A DNA stretch of 64,000 nt from Leptasterias polaris (GCA_037783415.1 JAZGTN010000069.1:3968001-4032000); one strand, 5' to 3'. Shown: positions 45,301 to 55,134, counted from the stretch's first letter. The notes: generated from the sequence alone by a model not told the origin. Made by a program: numbers and translations.

Positions 45301-45505
45301 TAACAGATCTATACATAATTATAATACTAGGACTGCATCCAAAATACACATACCTCTTGCTAGAACAACTCTTTCTCAACATACTATTTTTTTCTCTGGA
45401 CCCAAAAATTGGAATTATCTATCATCTTCTGTAACTAATTGCCCTTCAATCAATACGTTCAAATGTAAATTGAAATCATTCCTACTCAACTCTCAGAGAA
45501 CTTAA
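42308..45505 (+). CDS. LINE ORF2p (APE endonuclease - reverse transcriptase)
   Basis: Up to 1065 residues; the first Met at 42308 or a second at 42341 (MASTCELCSSQRPC) may be used. The endonuclease has STFHLNARSFYK (catalytic Asn, residue about 118), LGFTETWLHE (Glu, about 147), GVLYKPP, FIMGDFNIDLL (about 254) and ITDHLPIF (His, about 322). The RT has TGNYRPISVLSCFSKLLEK (about 627), GVFLDLSKAFDTINHDIL (about 696), TCGVPQGSLLGPLLFSLYIN (about 754) and LFADDTNIFYS (catalytic FADD, about 786), then a thumb and C-terminal tail with SYLSYCNVIWANTY and KNWNYLSSSV. No RNase H domain or zinc knuckle is apparent. It would nick the target and copy its own RNA by target-primed reverse transcription. 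Confidence 0.93.
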   Translation: MFTCTSLLWLTMASTCELCSSQRPCHQHALPFNHLEDDLDFHVALAELQTNHKFNTDRLSNLRLNPLIFNNQFPGNSDNDPDSNFFGNISQSSDYLFCDQFHEKFKNKSTNNTFSTFHLNARSFYKNFDSICDYLDLLNFQFSILGFTETWLHENSPPFEINGYSFLSNNRKDKAGGGVALYVHDSLVFNLRKDLTIDKECCESLFIEILRSGQTNIIVGVLYKPPKVNPAAFVDVFDVVLQKINQENKLTFIMGDFNIDLLQYDSHRTTQNFVNSIFSNYHRPLINRPTRITDTTATVIDNIISNKIDGDVSSGILFTEITDHLPIFQVSSLIDAHQTRRCTDQFRRVINAGNIANFSNDLADTDWGDTLSNEDPNQAFNMFHSKYTLLYDKHFPKQKVKPKKISKLKSWMTTGLIKSVKFKHRLYKKYISKPTALNKQKYTTCRNKLNTLIKQAKAKYYQDKFDNAKNDVKKTWKIIKLILNNKTGNRKPEMKLNHEGRQVNDPNEIVNIFNDYFTNIGPSLNNKIPQTEIPYREFLKGNSPESLYFFPTDQNEICDIAKSFKNGKSAGYDDASPDVLKSVISQVSRPLCHVFNLSLSKGIFPDKLKTAKVTPIFKTGDRCETGNYRPISVLSCFSKLLEKLVYIRTSSFVSKFDILYNGQYGFRSKYSTDMAVMDMIHKITKGFENKCISIGVFLDLSKAFDTINHDILIHKLNFYGIRGTPLNWFCSYLSNRNQYTKLDSCFSSMNTITCGVPQGSLLGPLLFSLYINDICQASKLFSFILFADDTNIFYSSNNTDLETIVSLVNIELAKVSIWLQSNRLSLNSQKCTFMVFRNRKKKLSTSNCQVKINNEPILQVSHTKFLGVYIDECLSWKFHIKELENKISKNIGIMSRLKYTLPSSILRTLYCSLILSYLSYCNVIWANTYKSNLDRLNKLQKRAIRIVSKVHFNEHTTPLFKKYNLLSLNNINVFQQDVFMYKFINNQLPESLHNLFQRNRSIHNYNTRTASKIHIPLARTTLSQHTIFFSGPKNWNYLSSSVTNCPSINTFKCKLKSFLLNSQRT

Positions 45506-45778
45506 TTTATTGTCATCTGTTAAGTCATTTTAGCCAATAATAATCCGTTTTGCTTAAATATCAAGTCCATACTTAATATGTTTAACCGATCCATGTATTA
45601 TTTAATTATGTGATCACGACTAAATATTGTAATCAGTGTTTTTGTCTTATCTTGTCCTGTTCTGTAAGGCACATCCGCCACAAGCTTTTGCTTTCTAGGA
45701 TGATGCCTCCACACTTGTTTTAATGTACATGTATTATTTAATGTAATTAAGAGTAAGATTGTGGAAATAAATGTTCTA

Positions 45779-45816
45779 TTGAATTGAATTGAATTGAATT
45801 GAATTGAATTGAATTG
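45779..45816 (+). repeat. (TTGAA)n LINE tail microsatellite
   Basis: About eight TTGAA units form the 3' end of the intact LINE. Only two A of the target duplication are ambiguous with the tail. Confidence 0.9.
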
Positions 45817-46075
45817 AACCTTCTCCTCGAGCATCGGACAAACACTAAAGCAGGAGACCGAGCCTTCTCCAATGCGGGCCCGGCTCTATGGAACTCTCTT
45901 CCTGATACATGTAGCTGTAGAAAAGCTAACTCAATTGACTCATTCAAGAAACTGCTGAAGACTCACTTCTTTTGTATTTGATTTTGATTCTTGATCTGTG
46001 TTGGACATATCCAAGCGCTTTGTAACCTTTGGAAAAGGCGCTCTATATTTATATTACTGTTGTTCGGCACTTCAT
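45817..46075 (+). pseudogene. Older LINE C-terminal fragment, right part
   Basis: Directly after the target duplication the frame reads EHRTNTKAGDRAFSNAGPAL and WNSLPDTCS, then SIDSFKKLLKTHFF and a stop. It completes the fragment at 40840-41042. The 3' UTR has CCAAGCGCTTTGTAACC and GGCGCTCTATA, typical of L2/CR1 tails. Confidence 0.7.
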
Positions 46076-47250
46076 GCTGACTGGTTGATAGAATTTCCAG
46101 TGAGATGAGCATGGGTAGAGTTTTTATTTATTGATTTATTTAGACAGGGTAGCCTTATCAGTAATACAACTGCTATCCTTAAGCACAAGCAGTAAAATTA
46201 AAATAAAGGAAATAGAAAAATACAGAGCACAAGAAAATCCATGAATAAAGACAAAAACAAGTGTAAAACAAAATCAAAAATCTTACAAGGTAAAACGAAA
46301 AAAGACACAAATATGTTAAACACTTGTCCAAAGCAGGGTACATGAAAATTAAAACACAAGTCAAATAATTTAAAAAGTCTATAAGCAATCACAAAGGATT
46401 ACACCATCGCATATCAATTAATAATTCATTAAAAAGAGGCAAGTATATAATGCAGGAAAGTCGATATTGTGCTGTGGCAAGACCCTGCCAACAATTGATG
46501 TTCTTTAACTGTCAGTGAGTGTGCAAACATTCCAAGCACCAAATGAAAATTATTGTCGTTTTGTTTTTTTGGCGACTGCAGAAGTGGGTGGCTTACTTGG
46601 CCATGGGCTGCTAGTAAACACATAATTAGGCGAGCTTTTTTAGTCCATCTTTTATTGGTCCTTCCCCGGATTGGGGGAAGCAAGAGTGTTCTTCAACTAG
46701 ATGGGCTACCTCCCATGTCTAATGGGCTCCCACTGCCCGGAGCAGCCTGGTTTTGAGGCGCCAGAGATGTGCCCAAACACCTCTGCCAACAGTTTTTAAA
46801 AACAAGGATCAGCATGTGAAGTTGGGCAGTAAGCGTTTAAATTGGAGAGGTTAATTAAGACCCTGACCTTATGGGACATTTTATTGACAAAGGGAGGCTC
46901 AGATCCCCACACCACCCGGTCATTCCTAAACCTTTTTACTCTGATCTACATCCGACGTATTTGGTCAGGTGCCCATCCGCATGTCATGGCTACATACTTT
47001 GCCTTAAACTTTTCATAGAGTTACGCAAATGAAAAGGTCTTCTGGGATGGCAGTGTGAATAGAACTGATTTTCAAAAAAATTGCATTATCTCTCTGCTGT
47101 GAACATTGGCTTCAAACCTCTTACATGGAAGATGCTGGCTGCACTGACAAATAGCTGTACAACATCTCTACCCGAAAGTGTACTTGTATTAAAAGAAACA
47201 AATGAAGAAAACTATCGCAGTGTTCTGAATATTAGCCATGACTTATGAAT
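46076..47250. other. GLE1 intron, no element recognised
   Basis: AT-rich to mixed composition. Small ORFs on both strands have no recognisable motif. Confidence 0.4.
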
Positions 47251-47254
47251 TGAT

Positions 47255-47595
47255 TACGATGACGTCATCATGACATCCTCAGGTGTGTGTCGTCTAGATA
47301 CTAAGGTGCAGTTGTCTGATGAGTTTTAATGTTCAATTCAATTTAAATCTTGAGTTATTCCGTAAATAAGCTCAAAAGTTGTTTTTTGAAGGAAAAAAAC
47401 GAAGGCGAACTTTGACCTAGGGTAAAGACCCGGAAGTTAAGGTCATACAATTTTGGCGTTAACTTTTCAAATGTTGCCCCAGCCTTGGTCTATCAGATGC
47501 CAAACTATGAACATCATAAATGTTATTTTCAGTGAGATACAGCAACAAGCAAATGGTCATTTTTCACCTTTAAAAACCTTGTAATTCGAGGCAAT
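47255..47595. repeat. Dispersed repeat, inverted copy of 61.85-62.18 kb
   Basis: TGAGTTATTCCGTAAATAAG, AGTTGTTTTTTGAAGG, CTAGGGTAAAGACCCGGAAG, GGCGTTAACTTTTCAAATG and GAGATACAGCAACAAGCAAA appear here in the opposite strand to 61853-62180. Identity over about 330 bp is high. Confidence 0.8.
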
Positions 47596-47599
47596 GTAC

Positions 47600-48305
47600 A
47601 CAGGCAATGGGCCGCCTGGTTAATGTCAATGACACTACAACTCGGGCGCTAAGTCGCCATAAGTCTGAAGGCCCAGAGAGATGATTGAAAACATCTGTTA
47701 ACCATTTGGCTGGGAGTCCTTTGATGTCTTGCCGACAGTTTCTGCGGTTAGAAAATGGGAGATAAGCCCTCGCAAGCCCTCTATTATATTAAGTGATTTA
47801 TTACTTGTGAAGAACATGTTTGACAAGGTGCCGTATTTACTTTCGGTCGAAACAGGTGCCTCGTTTGAGGGAGATGTTTAGAAAGTGGGAAAAAGTGCTT
47901 TTTTGTTAGAGAAGTAAGACTGAGTGTAGAGACTACTGGGACAAATAGAACACACTTTGTAAAAAACTAATTAAAATAAAATAAATAAAATAAAACCTTT
48001 AAAGTTCTGTGTTAGTTAGCCTAAATTCAATGTTAAAGTGACAAAATGTTGTCAATGTTTACTTTAAAAATGTGTGTTTCTTCGTAATCGACAGAGCTTT
48101 TTATCAAATTCAAAATACAAGAAATATGCATTTGTTGTTGAACCATGAAGAAAAGTTCAACCATCAAAAGCTGTATGTTAATCAATGTTTACCAATTAAG
48201 TTGGGGTGCTTGCTTACTAAATAAAAATTGTATTAATAATAATACAAATAGACAGGTAACAAATTGTTTTAATCCTTCCCTTTTAAAATAATTTCTTTCT
48301 TTCAG
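47600..48305. other. GLE1 intron, no element recognised
   Basis: AT-rich; (AATAA)-type words at 47970-47995. Nothing coding before the exon at 48306. Confidence 0.4.
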
Positions 48306-48407
48306 CACCTATATGGTATAGACCACGCATGGGAATGGTTGGCAAGGTTATTAAATTTGCAACCGCAGCCGGATATCACTGCTACCATGCTTTTTGATTT
48401 TTTAGAG
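48306..48407 (+). CDS. GLE1: GLE1 exon H
   Basis: The exon has 34 codons, phase 0 to 0, between TTTCAG and GTAAGT. It encodes HLYGIDHAWEWLARLLNLQP and then DITATMLFDFLE. The human pattern is HGLNHGW.WLA..LN..P..D.TATLLFDFLE. The 7.8 kb intron before it carries the intact LINE of 41.0-45.8 kb. Confidence 0.95.
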
Positions 48408-49318
48408 GTAAGTACTTTTTCACTAAATAATGTTTACTGTTTGGATCTATTGTGTATCAAACTTTAATTAGATGCTTTGTGCAGCTTTTGTGTGTATGTA
48501 TGGATTGGTCTATAGGTCTGACTTATAACCAACAATTGTGTAGAAGAAGTGGGGTTTATACACACTTTGTCTTTTCTTTTTGTAGTAACATCTTTGTTTG
48601 TCATGTATTGTATAATACCTGGTAGGATCTGTATAAAAAGTAGTTAACCAATCAGAAAACCGTAAAGCAGAGATCCATACATATTCCCGACAACAGTGAT
48701 ATAGATCTACAGTGTTGAGGTTGTCAATGTCAATTTGAATAAACAATTTGTGATTCAACACAATATTGTAACATTTTCTGTGAAACTATTTAATATGTAC
48801 TTTAAGACCAAGTTTTCTGGCAAAAAAACTTGCTGATGTACTGAATTTTAAACCAGACTTTGCAGTTTCCGATTTTCAGGATACAGTTGAGGTTTTAGTT
48901 GCAATTATTTAAGGCCATTGACTGACTTGATGAACAAATATTGCAGCTTTATAGGGTTAATATTTCTTTAAAAAAGCTTTAACTAAAATATGTAGGTTGC
49001 AACAATTTAATTAACCTGCTTCACAAGTTAGGAAGTGTTTTTACTTAGTGTGTAGATATGTAATTTTTAAACCTGCTTAGGTGCTAGCGTTAGGTGTCAG
49101 GATTATCACATGATTAAGAGATAAGAGACCCATTATTATTAATCATGATTATTTCATAAGAAAATGTCTTAAACTAAAGTAGTTTCAGATCTTTTCTTTT
49201 GCAAATGACTCATCCTGACAAATGAGATGGAGGTAGTTAGATTTGACACAAATGATTGTTTATATTTGTGAATGTTCAGTTGTAAACATACCTGACTTGG
49301 TTTACTTCTTACATAAAG

Positions 49319-49401
49319 GTATGTGGAAACACTCTTGCAGCAGTGTATGGTAAGCAGTTTTTTAAGCTCCTGCAAGTCCTGCAAACACAGTATTTCCCAA
49401 A
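49319..49401 (+). CDS. GLE1: GLE1 exon I
   Basis: Phase 0 to 2, donor GTAAGT. It encodes VCGNTLAAVYGKQFFKLLQV and a final QYFPK. The family pattern is VCGN.L...Y..QF.K.L.....YFP(K/R). Confidence 0.93.
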
Positions 49402-50883
49402 GTAAGTATTTTTTATCTGAGAATTTTGGAAGTAATGCATGGTAAATGAATTTGAGGATACTGTACAGTGTTATTACTAATGGACCAAGCTGTCACACAA
49501 CCACGGTGGGTGGTTCCAATCGACAAATTAAAAGTATGAACACACAAAAAACTGCACCCATGAAATAAATGAATACTGAAACTTCAGATTTTCTATTTAC
49601 AACCCTCTCTTAATTTATTTCTAAAAGTTTATCACACTGTGATTACTCTTCACAAGACTTTGAATATAATTATGTGGTACAAAATTTTGATATACTTTCC
49701 GATTAAACAAAACCAAAAATTTTAACACGTCAATAGATTCTCTAGATGAAATTAACAGCTTTAAATTCCTTTCTTCAAGATAAATTCACATTTTTAAATT
49801 ATTTCTCCTCAAGATGATTAAATTCCTTTCTTCAAAATGCAATTCACAATTCTAAATTCTCATCTATAATCACTGAGGAACTTCCTTAGTCAGTAAAAAA
49901 TTTACTTATTCAAACTTCGCTTCCTAAACCTTGCTCAATAATTGCTTGGGTCTATACAACCCTCTTCTCGCTCAAAACAACAAAAAAGGATGGGCAAAAC
50001 AAATGTCATTTTTGACCTGTTACATGTATGTAAAAGGAAGATCCAGAATTCAAAATGCAATTCTTGGTTCCGAATTTCAACCGAAACTACTAACAATACT
50101 CTTCACAATTTTACACATGAGAGTTTAACAGAACAACCACGAATTCTTTCACAACTAAGTTTATCAGAACAACAAGTTCTTTCACACTAAGCTTTAAGAA
50201 CAACCACAAGCAGAGCGTGCATTTTCTAAACAACCACTAAATGCACTGGGTTTAAAAGAAAAAATGGCTTATTTACAAAAAGAAAACTATTAACAAGTAC
50301 AATAAACAATTCACTGGTGACACAAGCTGAACTATATTTTAATAGGGACATCATAAATTGTATAGATTAAATTAATCAATTTAGGATTTGGGGAAAAGGG
50401 AATGTAAGTGATGTTTGAAGCTTTGCATGGTGTAGTAGTAAACTTGGTACGACCATTTATTCTTTTGGGAAAAGTGTTGGCTCTGAGAAGAACTGATGGG
50501 GGCTCAATGTTTTGAACAGTATACTCGCCTCATCTTCACGAGAATTCTGGACTATGTTGATGATGCTTGGGTTAAAGAAATGCCAGTCAGAATGTCACTT
50601 CCTAGCAAAGCTGCCCCAGGCAAAGTTGAACCAACACAAGTTACAGGGTGCGACTTTTCTTAGATGGCGAGATGCGAGATGACTGGTGTGGAGGAATGCA
50701 CATTTGGCCAGAAAGTTACAAGCTATTTTTGACCAGCGATGCGTGGGAGTCTACAACTGGATGTGTGTGTGTGTTTCAGTAGTGTGGTGAGCTGCTTGAT
50801 GGAAGGATGGGCTTGAGTAGTTGTGACCAGATGTCGTTGATAAAGTAACCGATGTCTCATGGCAACTGTTTTATGTGACTTAT
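49402..50883. other. GLE1 intron, unclassified
   Basis: From 49760 to 49900 the word AAATTCCTTTCTTCAA recurs with drift, suggesting an old simple repeat. No gene seen. Confidence 0.4.
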
Positions 50884-51219
50884 CTAAAGGCCGCGTGGCC
50901 TTGGATTGGGCAGTTGGGGCTATAAAAAGCGTTTGTTATGAAATTATTATGGTTCGAAAGATGTGTAAAAATTAGAACTTAAAATGATCCACACAAATAT
51001 TCTTCGAAATTGCGTGGTTTTCCCTTTAATTCGTAAACTAACACGGTCCTCCATTTTGTGGAGTCAAACATTTAGTTCTACAAAATGGTGGACCGTGTTA
51101 GTTCACGAGGTAAAAGGCATATTTGTGTGGATTTCAAAACATCTTTCCAAGCATATAAATTTCATAACGAACGCTTTTTTAGCCCCAATCGCCCAACCAA
51201 AGGCAGTGTGTCCCTTTAA
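50884..51219. mobile_element. TIR element with about 150-bp arms
   Basis: Left CTAAAGG...TTGGATTGGGCAGTTGGGGC, AAGCGTTTGTTATGAAATT and ACTAACACGGTCCTCCATTT; right AAATGGTGGACCGTGTTAGT, AATTTCATAACGAACGCTTT and GCCCCAATCGCCCAACCAAA then CCTTTAA. The arms are diverged reverse complements, meeting round GTGGAGTC. It may belong to the TTAAAGG-type short elements. Confidence 0.7.
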
Positions 51220-52625
51220 GATGGCTTCCCTTACTCTGCATTGGTGCCAGGACTTGACAGGGGCAATACACTTGGTTTTCTTCCAGTTGATGTGGTTGGT
51301 CTTGTTCGTGAGAACTGTTAATGATGGCTAATTTCTCCAGGTGCCATTGTCTCTGCTGTGTACTTGGTGTTCTTTGATTCTTGTAGAAATGTTGCAGCCG
51401 GTCTCCCGATGAAGACTTTACCACATTCACTGGGAATGCGGCCTTGTCTTGAGTGTCTTGCTTGTCGTGTTTGTATCTTGTTTGATACCGTGTGGAAAGT
51501 CGAGCCTAGCTTCTGCATGGCACAAACAGTATGGTTGGGAAGTTTAACCGTACACAAACAAATTGAATTCATTTCCAATCTTCCTTAACGGAATTATACA
51601 GATACTGTTCAGGAAGAATGATTTACTTACTTTTTGTTGGTGGAAGAACTGTCCAATCTTGAATCCCCTACTTAAACTATTTTAAATCAGAAAATGGAGG
51701 CGCTCACCCAAACCAAATGGAACTGTGGTTTACAAAGCTGCCAACTTCCTGATTTTGCAAAAAGTCACCTGTAAAGAAACAAATATTTCTATGTTTTATA
51801 TGAGGTCAATGAATAACAGTCTGATCTTAAAATATTTCACCAAAACCAAATCTCCAAACAGTTCCTCTGTGATTAGGAAGATGGAAGTGCTGTCCACTTT
51901 GTTGACTTTGGTTCTATGGCTGTTTTTCACATAGGTGAACTAAATATTGCAAAGGCAAGAGATATAAGACAGACGAGATTCGTGGTGGTGACATGACCTC
52001 TTGTGTTATCTTATGGATGGAACCACCTCCCCTCCACGGCCCCGCCGTCATTGCTTATCTCTTACTTTTTTGTGTGTGCTTTCTGTCTCTGTCTTTTTTC
52101 TCTCCACGAGATTGCTTCTGTCAGACGGGTATGGCTGGTGCCTGTCAACAGACGATGCATTTGAAAATGATGGAAAATCTAGTGAGTCTGATCATTAGAG
52201 TTTGACTCGTCTCCCAGTCTTGTCATTAAGCAAGATACTTTTAACGATAATTGCTTCATCCTTCTGACGGGACGTAAAGCCACGGGCTCTTAGTAATGTG
52301 AAGTGCATGTAAAAGAACCCACTTCTAATCAAAGATTTTTCTGACATGGTTTGGCAAGTTTGCAACATTTTGAAACGATGGTATTATTTATGTTATTGGT
52401 CTTATAATTCCAAACATAGTTCCGCATACCTGTTAGAGTAAAAGTGTGCTTTGTGAGGCCTTTGGTGGTTTTAAAGGAATGTGCATTGTTATTATTGTTA
52501 AAAACGGTGACATTTCGCTTCCCAGATCGTATCGTAAACTTTGGTATGATTCCTGGCTATACTGCAGTTACATGTTGGTTGATTTTCTGACTTGCACACC
52601 GAACAAAGGATACTATCAAAATAGG
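51220..52625. other. GLE1 intron, unclassified
   Basis: No coding similarity or element ends recognised. ORFs up to 86 codons are unsupported. Confidence 0.35.
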
Positions 52626-52629
52626 GAGA

Positions 52630-52860
52630 CCACCAGGACTTGATGTCTCAGCTAGTAGAGAGTGCCGTCAACGTTTATCTGGAGGTCCAAGGTTCAAATC
52701 CCCATCTAGAAAATGTTTTCGTTCAACCTTAAGTTACTTAAATTTAATTCAATTATTTTGGGTTGAACAAAGAAATTGACTAGAGCAAGATTTGAACCAA
52801 CGACCTCTGAATTAATGTGCCGGCGCCCTACCTACTTAGCTAACTAGCAGTGTCCCTAAT
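52630..52860. mobile_element. Two tRNA-like heads in convergent orientation (SINE pair)
   Basis: On +, GTCTCAGCTAGTAGAG (A box, 52645-52660) and GGTTCAAATCC (B box, 52690-52702). On -, TTAGCTAAGTAGGTAG and GGTTCAAATC read from about 52850 to 52790. After each B box comes TCTAG...TT(C/T)(G/T)TTCAACC, so the two halves are diverged inverted copies meeting near 52745. Confidence 0.6.
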
Positions 52861-53033
52861 TTTGTCGATATCTTCTAAAGACAGACAATATGACTTCAAT
52901 TTAATCATTTCTATTTATTCAATTTCGAACTTTAATCCAATCTGTTAAAATACCAAATGTCAACACATTTCCTTGAAAAAAAACCCTGCAAACCATGTTA
53001 AAGATGATTTCCTAATTATTTGTTTGTTGGTAG

Positions 53034-53097
53034 GATTAATGCAGTGACTCCTAATGGATCTGGCGGACCAGTGACAAGACTTAAAACATTTCTTGAG
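53034..53097 (+). CDS. GLE1: GLE1 exon J
   Basis: The exon has 64 nt, acceptor GTAG, donor GTTGGT, phase 2 to 0. It encodes INAVTPNGSGGPVTRLKTFL plus Glu, matching the I.A(I/V)T..G.GS..RLK.FLE pattern before the terminal exon. Confidence 0.92.
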
Positions 53098-53259
53098 GTT
53101 GGTGTGCATATTAAAATTTGCAAATTGTGTGAAGCCTAGGACAAATAAAGGAATTTCATTTTTGTCTTCTGCCTGGCTTAACAAAAATAATATTTACACA
53201 GAACATCTTGACCACAGGTGCAACCATATCAAAAATACCATGGCAAACCCTTTCTCTTT

Positions 53260-53607
53260 TTAAAGGCCCTGTACACTATTGGTAAGATCGAAAAACACAA
53301 TAGTTCACAGATTCACACATAACTTACATGATTTAAAGTAAGTAATGGTAGAAAGGGTTCCTTAAAATATTTCTGTCTAAAATGCTATCGTTTCTGAGAA
53401 ATGAGTAAAACGCGTGATAATAAACTCGATGTTTGAAAAACAGAAAACACATAAGGTCTCTTTTCACTATTTTCTCGTGACCTCGATGACCAATTGAGCT
53501 CAAATTTTCACAGGTTTGTTATTTCATGTATGTGGTTGATTACACAAAACATGAACACTGTCTGTGATTATTTTGTCAGCTCTGCCAATCCTGTATAATA
53601 CCTTTAA
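53260..53607. mobile_element. TTAA-flanked short element (AAAGGCCCTGTACAC type)
   Basis: TTAA at 53260-53263 and 53604-53607. Left end AAGGCCCTGTACACTATTGG; right end is an imperfect complement (GCCAATCCTGTATAATACC). Interior blocks CACAGATTCACAC and CTTACATGATTTAAAG recur at 58.85-58.95 kb. This word family is common in echinoderm introns as I recall it. Confidence 0.65.
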
Positions 53608-54362
53608 GTGCACTTGGTTCATATTTAAACATGCATTATGCACACAAAACCAACAGGCTTAATATCCCCATCTAAATGAAGTAACAACAATGGTAAGGTG
53701 TCTTTGCCTAAGGACACAAGTGTTAAGAGTTGGAACTAGGCACGCAACTCAAGATCCTGTTGGCTCACTCTGTGTCTTAACCTGCAAATAATTGGAAATG
53801 TAAGGAGCATCTATAGGGCAAACAATTTTACTTCAAAGAATGCTGTCTCTAAAACTTACCTTTTTCCAAAAAACTTGTAATAAACCACTCGGGAAATTCA
53901 TCAATTTAACGAATGTCAAACAATTTAACATGAAATAATCATAAATTCATAGTTAAGAGTTCCAGGTGTTTGAGAACAAAATATGAAAAGGTGTATCGAT
54001 TTGCCCTTGCGACCCATTTCAAAAAGGACAAGCTGTTAAATTGTTGTCATTGGCTTTTCCTGCACTCTAGTCGGAAAAGGCGGATGTTTTTATTTTTTAT
54101 TTATTTACTCTTGTTTTTCCGGCATTCTTTTTTTATTTATTTTTTTATTTTTGTTCTATCCCAAATGTCTGCATGAGTTAAATCTCGGTTTATCCGTAGA
54201 CAGGGACATGTTTTTGGGTGAACCTTGAGATAACGTCACGATGACACCTAAATTGATGCAGAGAAAGTAACCACGATTGCTGACTTGAAATCAAGTCTAG
54301 AGAAAGTGGGTTAGAACTTTTACAATTTTACAAATTTGTTGTTCTTTTTTCTTTCTCAATAG
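53608..54362. other. Last GLE1 intron, distal part
   Basis: AT-rich, T-tracts at 54090-54160 and a polypyrimidine tract before the terminal exon. No element recognised. Confidence 0.4.
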
Positions 54363-54431
54363 GTGTGTATTCAAACGCAAAGAATATCACCACCTAAAGG
54401 CAAACTACAACCAGACTTTTGGAGAACTTAG
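54363..54431 (+). CDS. GLE1: GLE1 terminal exon and stop codon
   Basis: The acceptor CAATAG follows a polypyrimidine tract. The exon encodes VCIQTQRISPPKGKLQPDFW then RT and a TAG stop at 54429-54431. Vertebrate GLE1 ends ...CLQ....PVPKG...SFWRS-stop, so the reading frame ends where it should. The final G of TAG is also the first base of a TIR element (GGGTGCG...), so the stop codon and the transposon end overlap. Confidence 0.92.
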   Translation: MCIQTQRISPPKGKLQPDFWRT

Positions 54432-54956
54432 GGTGCGTTCGATTAGCTTCCCCGTGTGTACCGGGGATTTACACTTGTGTTAGCCACGCAACGAGGCTAA
54501 TCGAACGCTGTGGTGTTTTCGCTTGGCACTCTGGAAAAATTAAGGTCAAACGTTTTTGCGTAGCGCGGTTGAACTTACAAAAGTGTAAGCTCTGTCGTCT
54601 GCTCACTTGTAAAATGTCGATGTCCGTAACGACACAATTTAATTATAAAATATAAAATAACTTGCACACAATCACCATCTGTTTGTTTTTCTGGAAGTAC
54701 GTTTCCTTTCCATTCCCCATTATTTGTTTCATGACGATAAATCAAGTGTATTTTTGTACTTTTGAACTCACGTCAAATTCAACTTGTCCCCGCCATCTTG
54801 GTATGATACGTCATTACACCTGGGCGCGTCCACAGAGACCCGCTCGCGAGCTGGGGTTGTGGTGGCTTACACGGGCAGACACGAGTATCACGTGATGGCT
54901 AATCGAACGCTCTCGTGTAAGTTTTAGTTACACGTGTAAGCTAATCGAACGCACCC
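54431..54956. mobile_element. TIR element abutting the GLE1 stop codon
   Basis: Left end GGGTGCGTTCGATTAGCTT, right end AAGCTAATCGAACGCACCC, perfect 19-bp TIRs. The right side has two more C. The GCTAATCGAACGC core also occurs internally at about 54497 and 54897. No convincing target duplication: the left flank is ACTTA and the right flank CCCATAG. It contributes the start of the GLE1 3' UTR. Confidence 0.75.
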
Positions 54957-55091
54957 CCATAGTAAAGCTGTTTCAAAAACTACATGTATGTATACCTTGG
55001 TGGAGTAAGGAGGTATTCTTCTTCTTGGAGGAACATCTTTTATTTGTCATCCCTTTTTCGCATAGTTTGATGTAGAAATTCTTTCTAGGTC

Positions 55092-55125
55092 AATGTTTAT
55101 CGATGTAAATCGATAAACATTGAAA
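55092..55125. repeat. Perfect 15-bp stem, 4-nt loop hairpin
   Basis: TCAATGTTTATCGAT and ATCGATAAACATTGA are exact reverse complements separated by GTAA. It lies between the GLE1 stop codon and the AATAAA at 55129. It could be an RNA stem in the 3' UTR or the relic of a small palindromic MITE. Confidence 0.8.
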
Positions 55126-55128
55126 CAA

Positions 55129-55134
55129 TAAATA
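55129..55134 (+). promoter_or_regulatory. Candidate GLE1 polyadenylation signal
   Basis: AATAAA occurs 0.7 kb after the GLE1 stop, directly followed by a second overlapping AATAAA-like string. The preceding 525 bp of 3' UTR would be the inserted TIR element. I saw no better canonical signal between the stop and this point. It sits 4 bp downstream of a perfect 15-bp stem hairpin. Confidence 0.35.

Larger units (their letters stand above)
41043..45816 (+). mobile_element. Full-length LINE with two intact ORFs
   Basis: The element is about 4.77 kb: a 147-bp 5' leader, ORF1 (286 codons with stop), a 260-bp spacer, ORF2 (1066 codons with stop), a 3' UTR and a (TTGAA)n tail (about 45779-45816). 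AACCTT flanks both sides (41037-41042 and 45817-45822), a target duplication, and the two flanks rejoin the frame of an older LINE. Both ORFs are uninterrupted with all catalytic motifs, so this is the youngest element in the window and may be competent. The clade is not fixed: jockey/CR1 superfamily by ORF2, with an L1-like RRM protein as ORF1. Confidence 0.9.
5397..54431 (+). other. GLE1: GLE1 gene, 3' portion (11 exons with introns)
   Basis: GLE1 acts at the cytoplasmic face of the nuclear pore, where with inositol hexakisphosphate it activates the DEAD-box helicase DDX19/Dbp5 to release exported mRNPs; it also has roles in translation. Eleven exons, all with AG acceptor and GT donor and matching phases (2/1, 1/1, 1/1, 1/0, 0/0, 0/2, 2/0, 0/0, 0/2, 2/0, 0/stop), give about 460 codons. 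They cover the central charged coiled-coil region and the whole C-terminal HEAT-like GLE1 domain. Diagnostic stretches are KRMSGFMRLYAAI, DITATMLFDFLEVCGN, QYFPK and a terminal FWRT before the stop. Human GLE1 is about 700 residues, so roughly 200 N-terminal residues lie left of the window. Identification is from remembered family conservation, not a search. Confidence 0.93.

Noticed and set aside
51358..51588. Cys-rich ORF near 51.4 kb
   Set aside because: ORFs of similar size on both strands and no zinc-binding spacing; inside a GLE1 intron without conservation.
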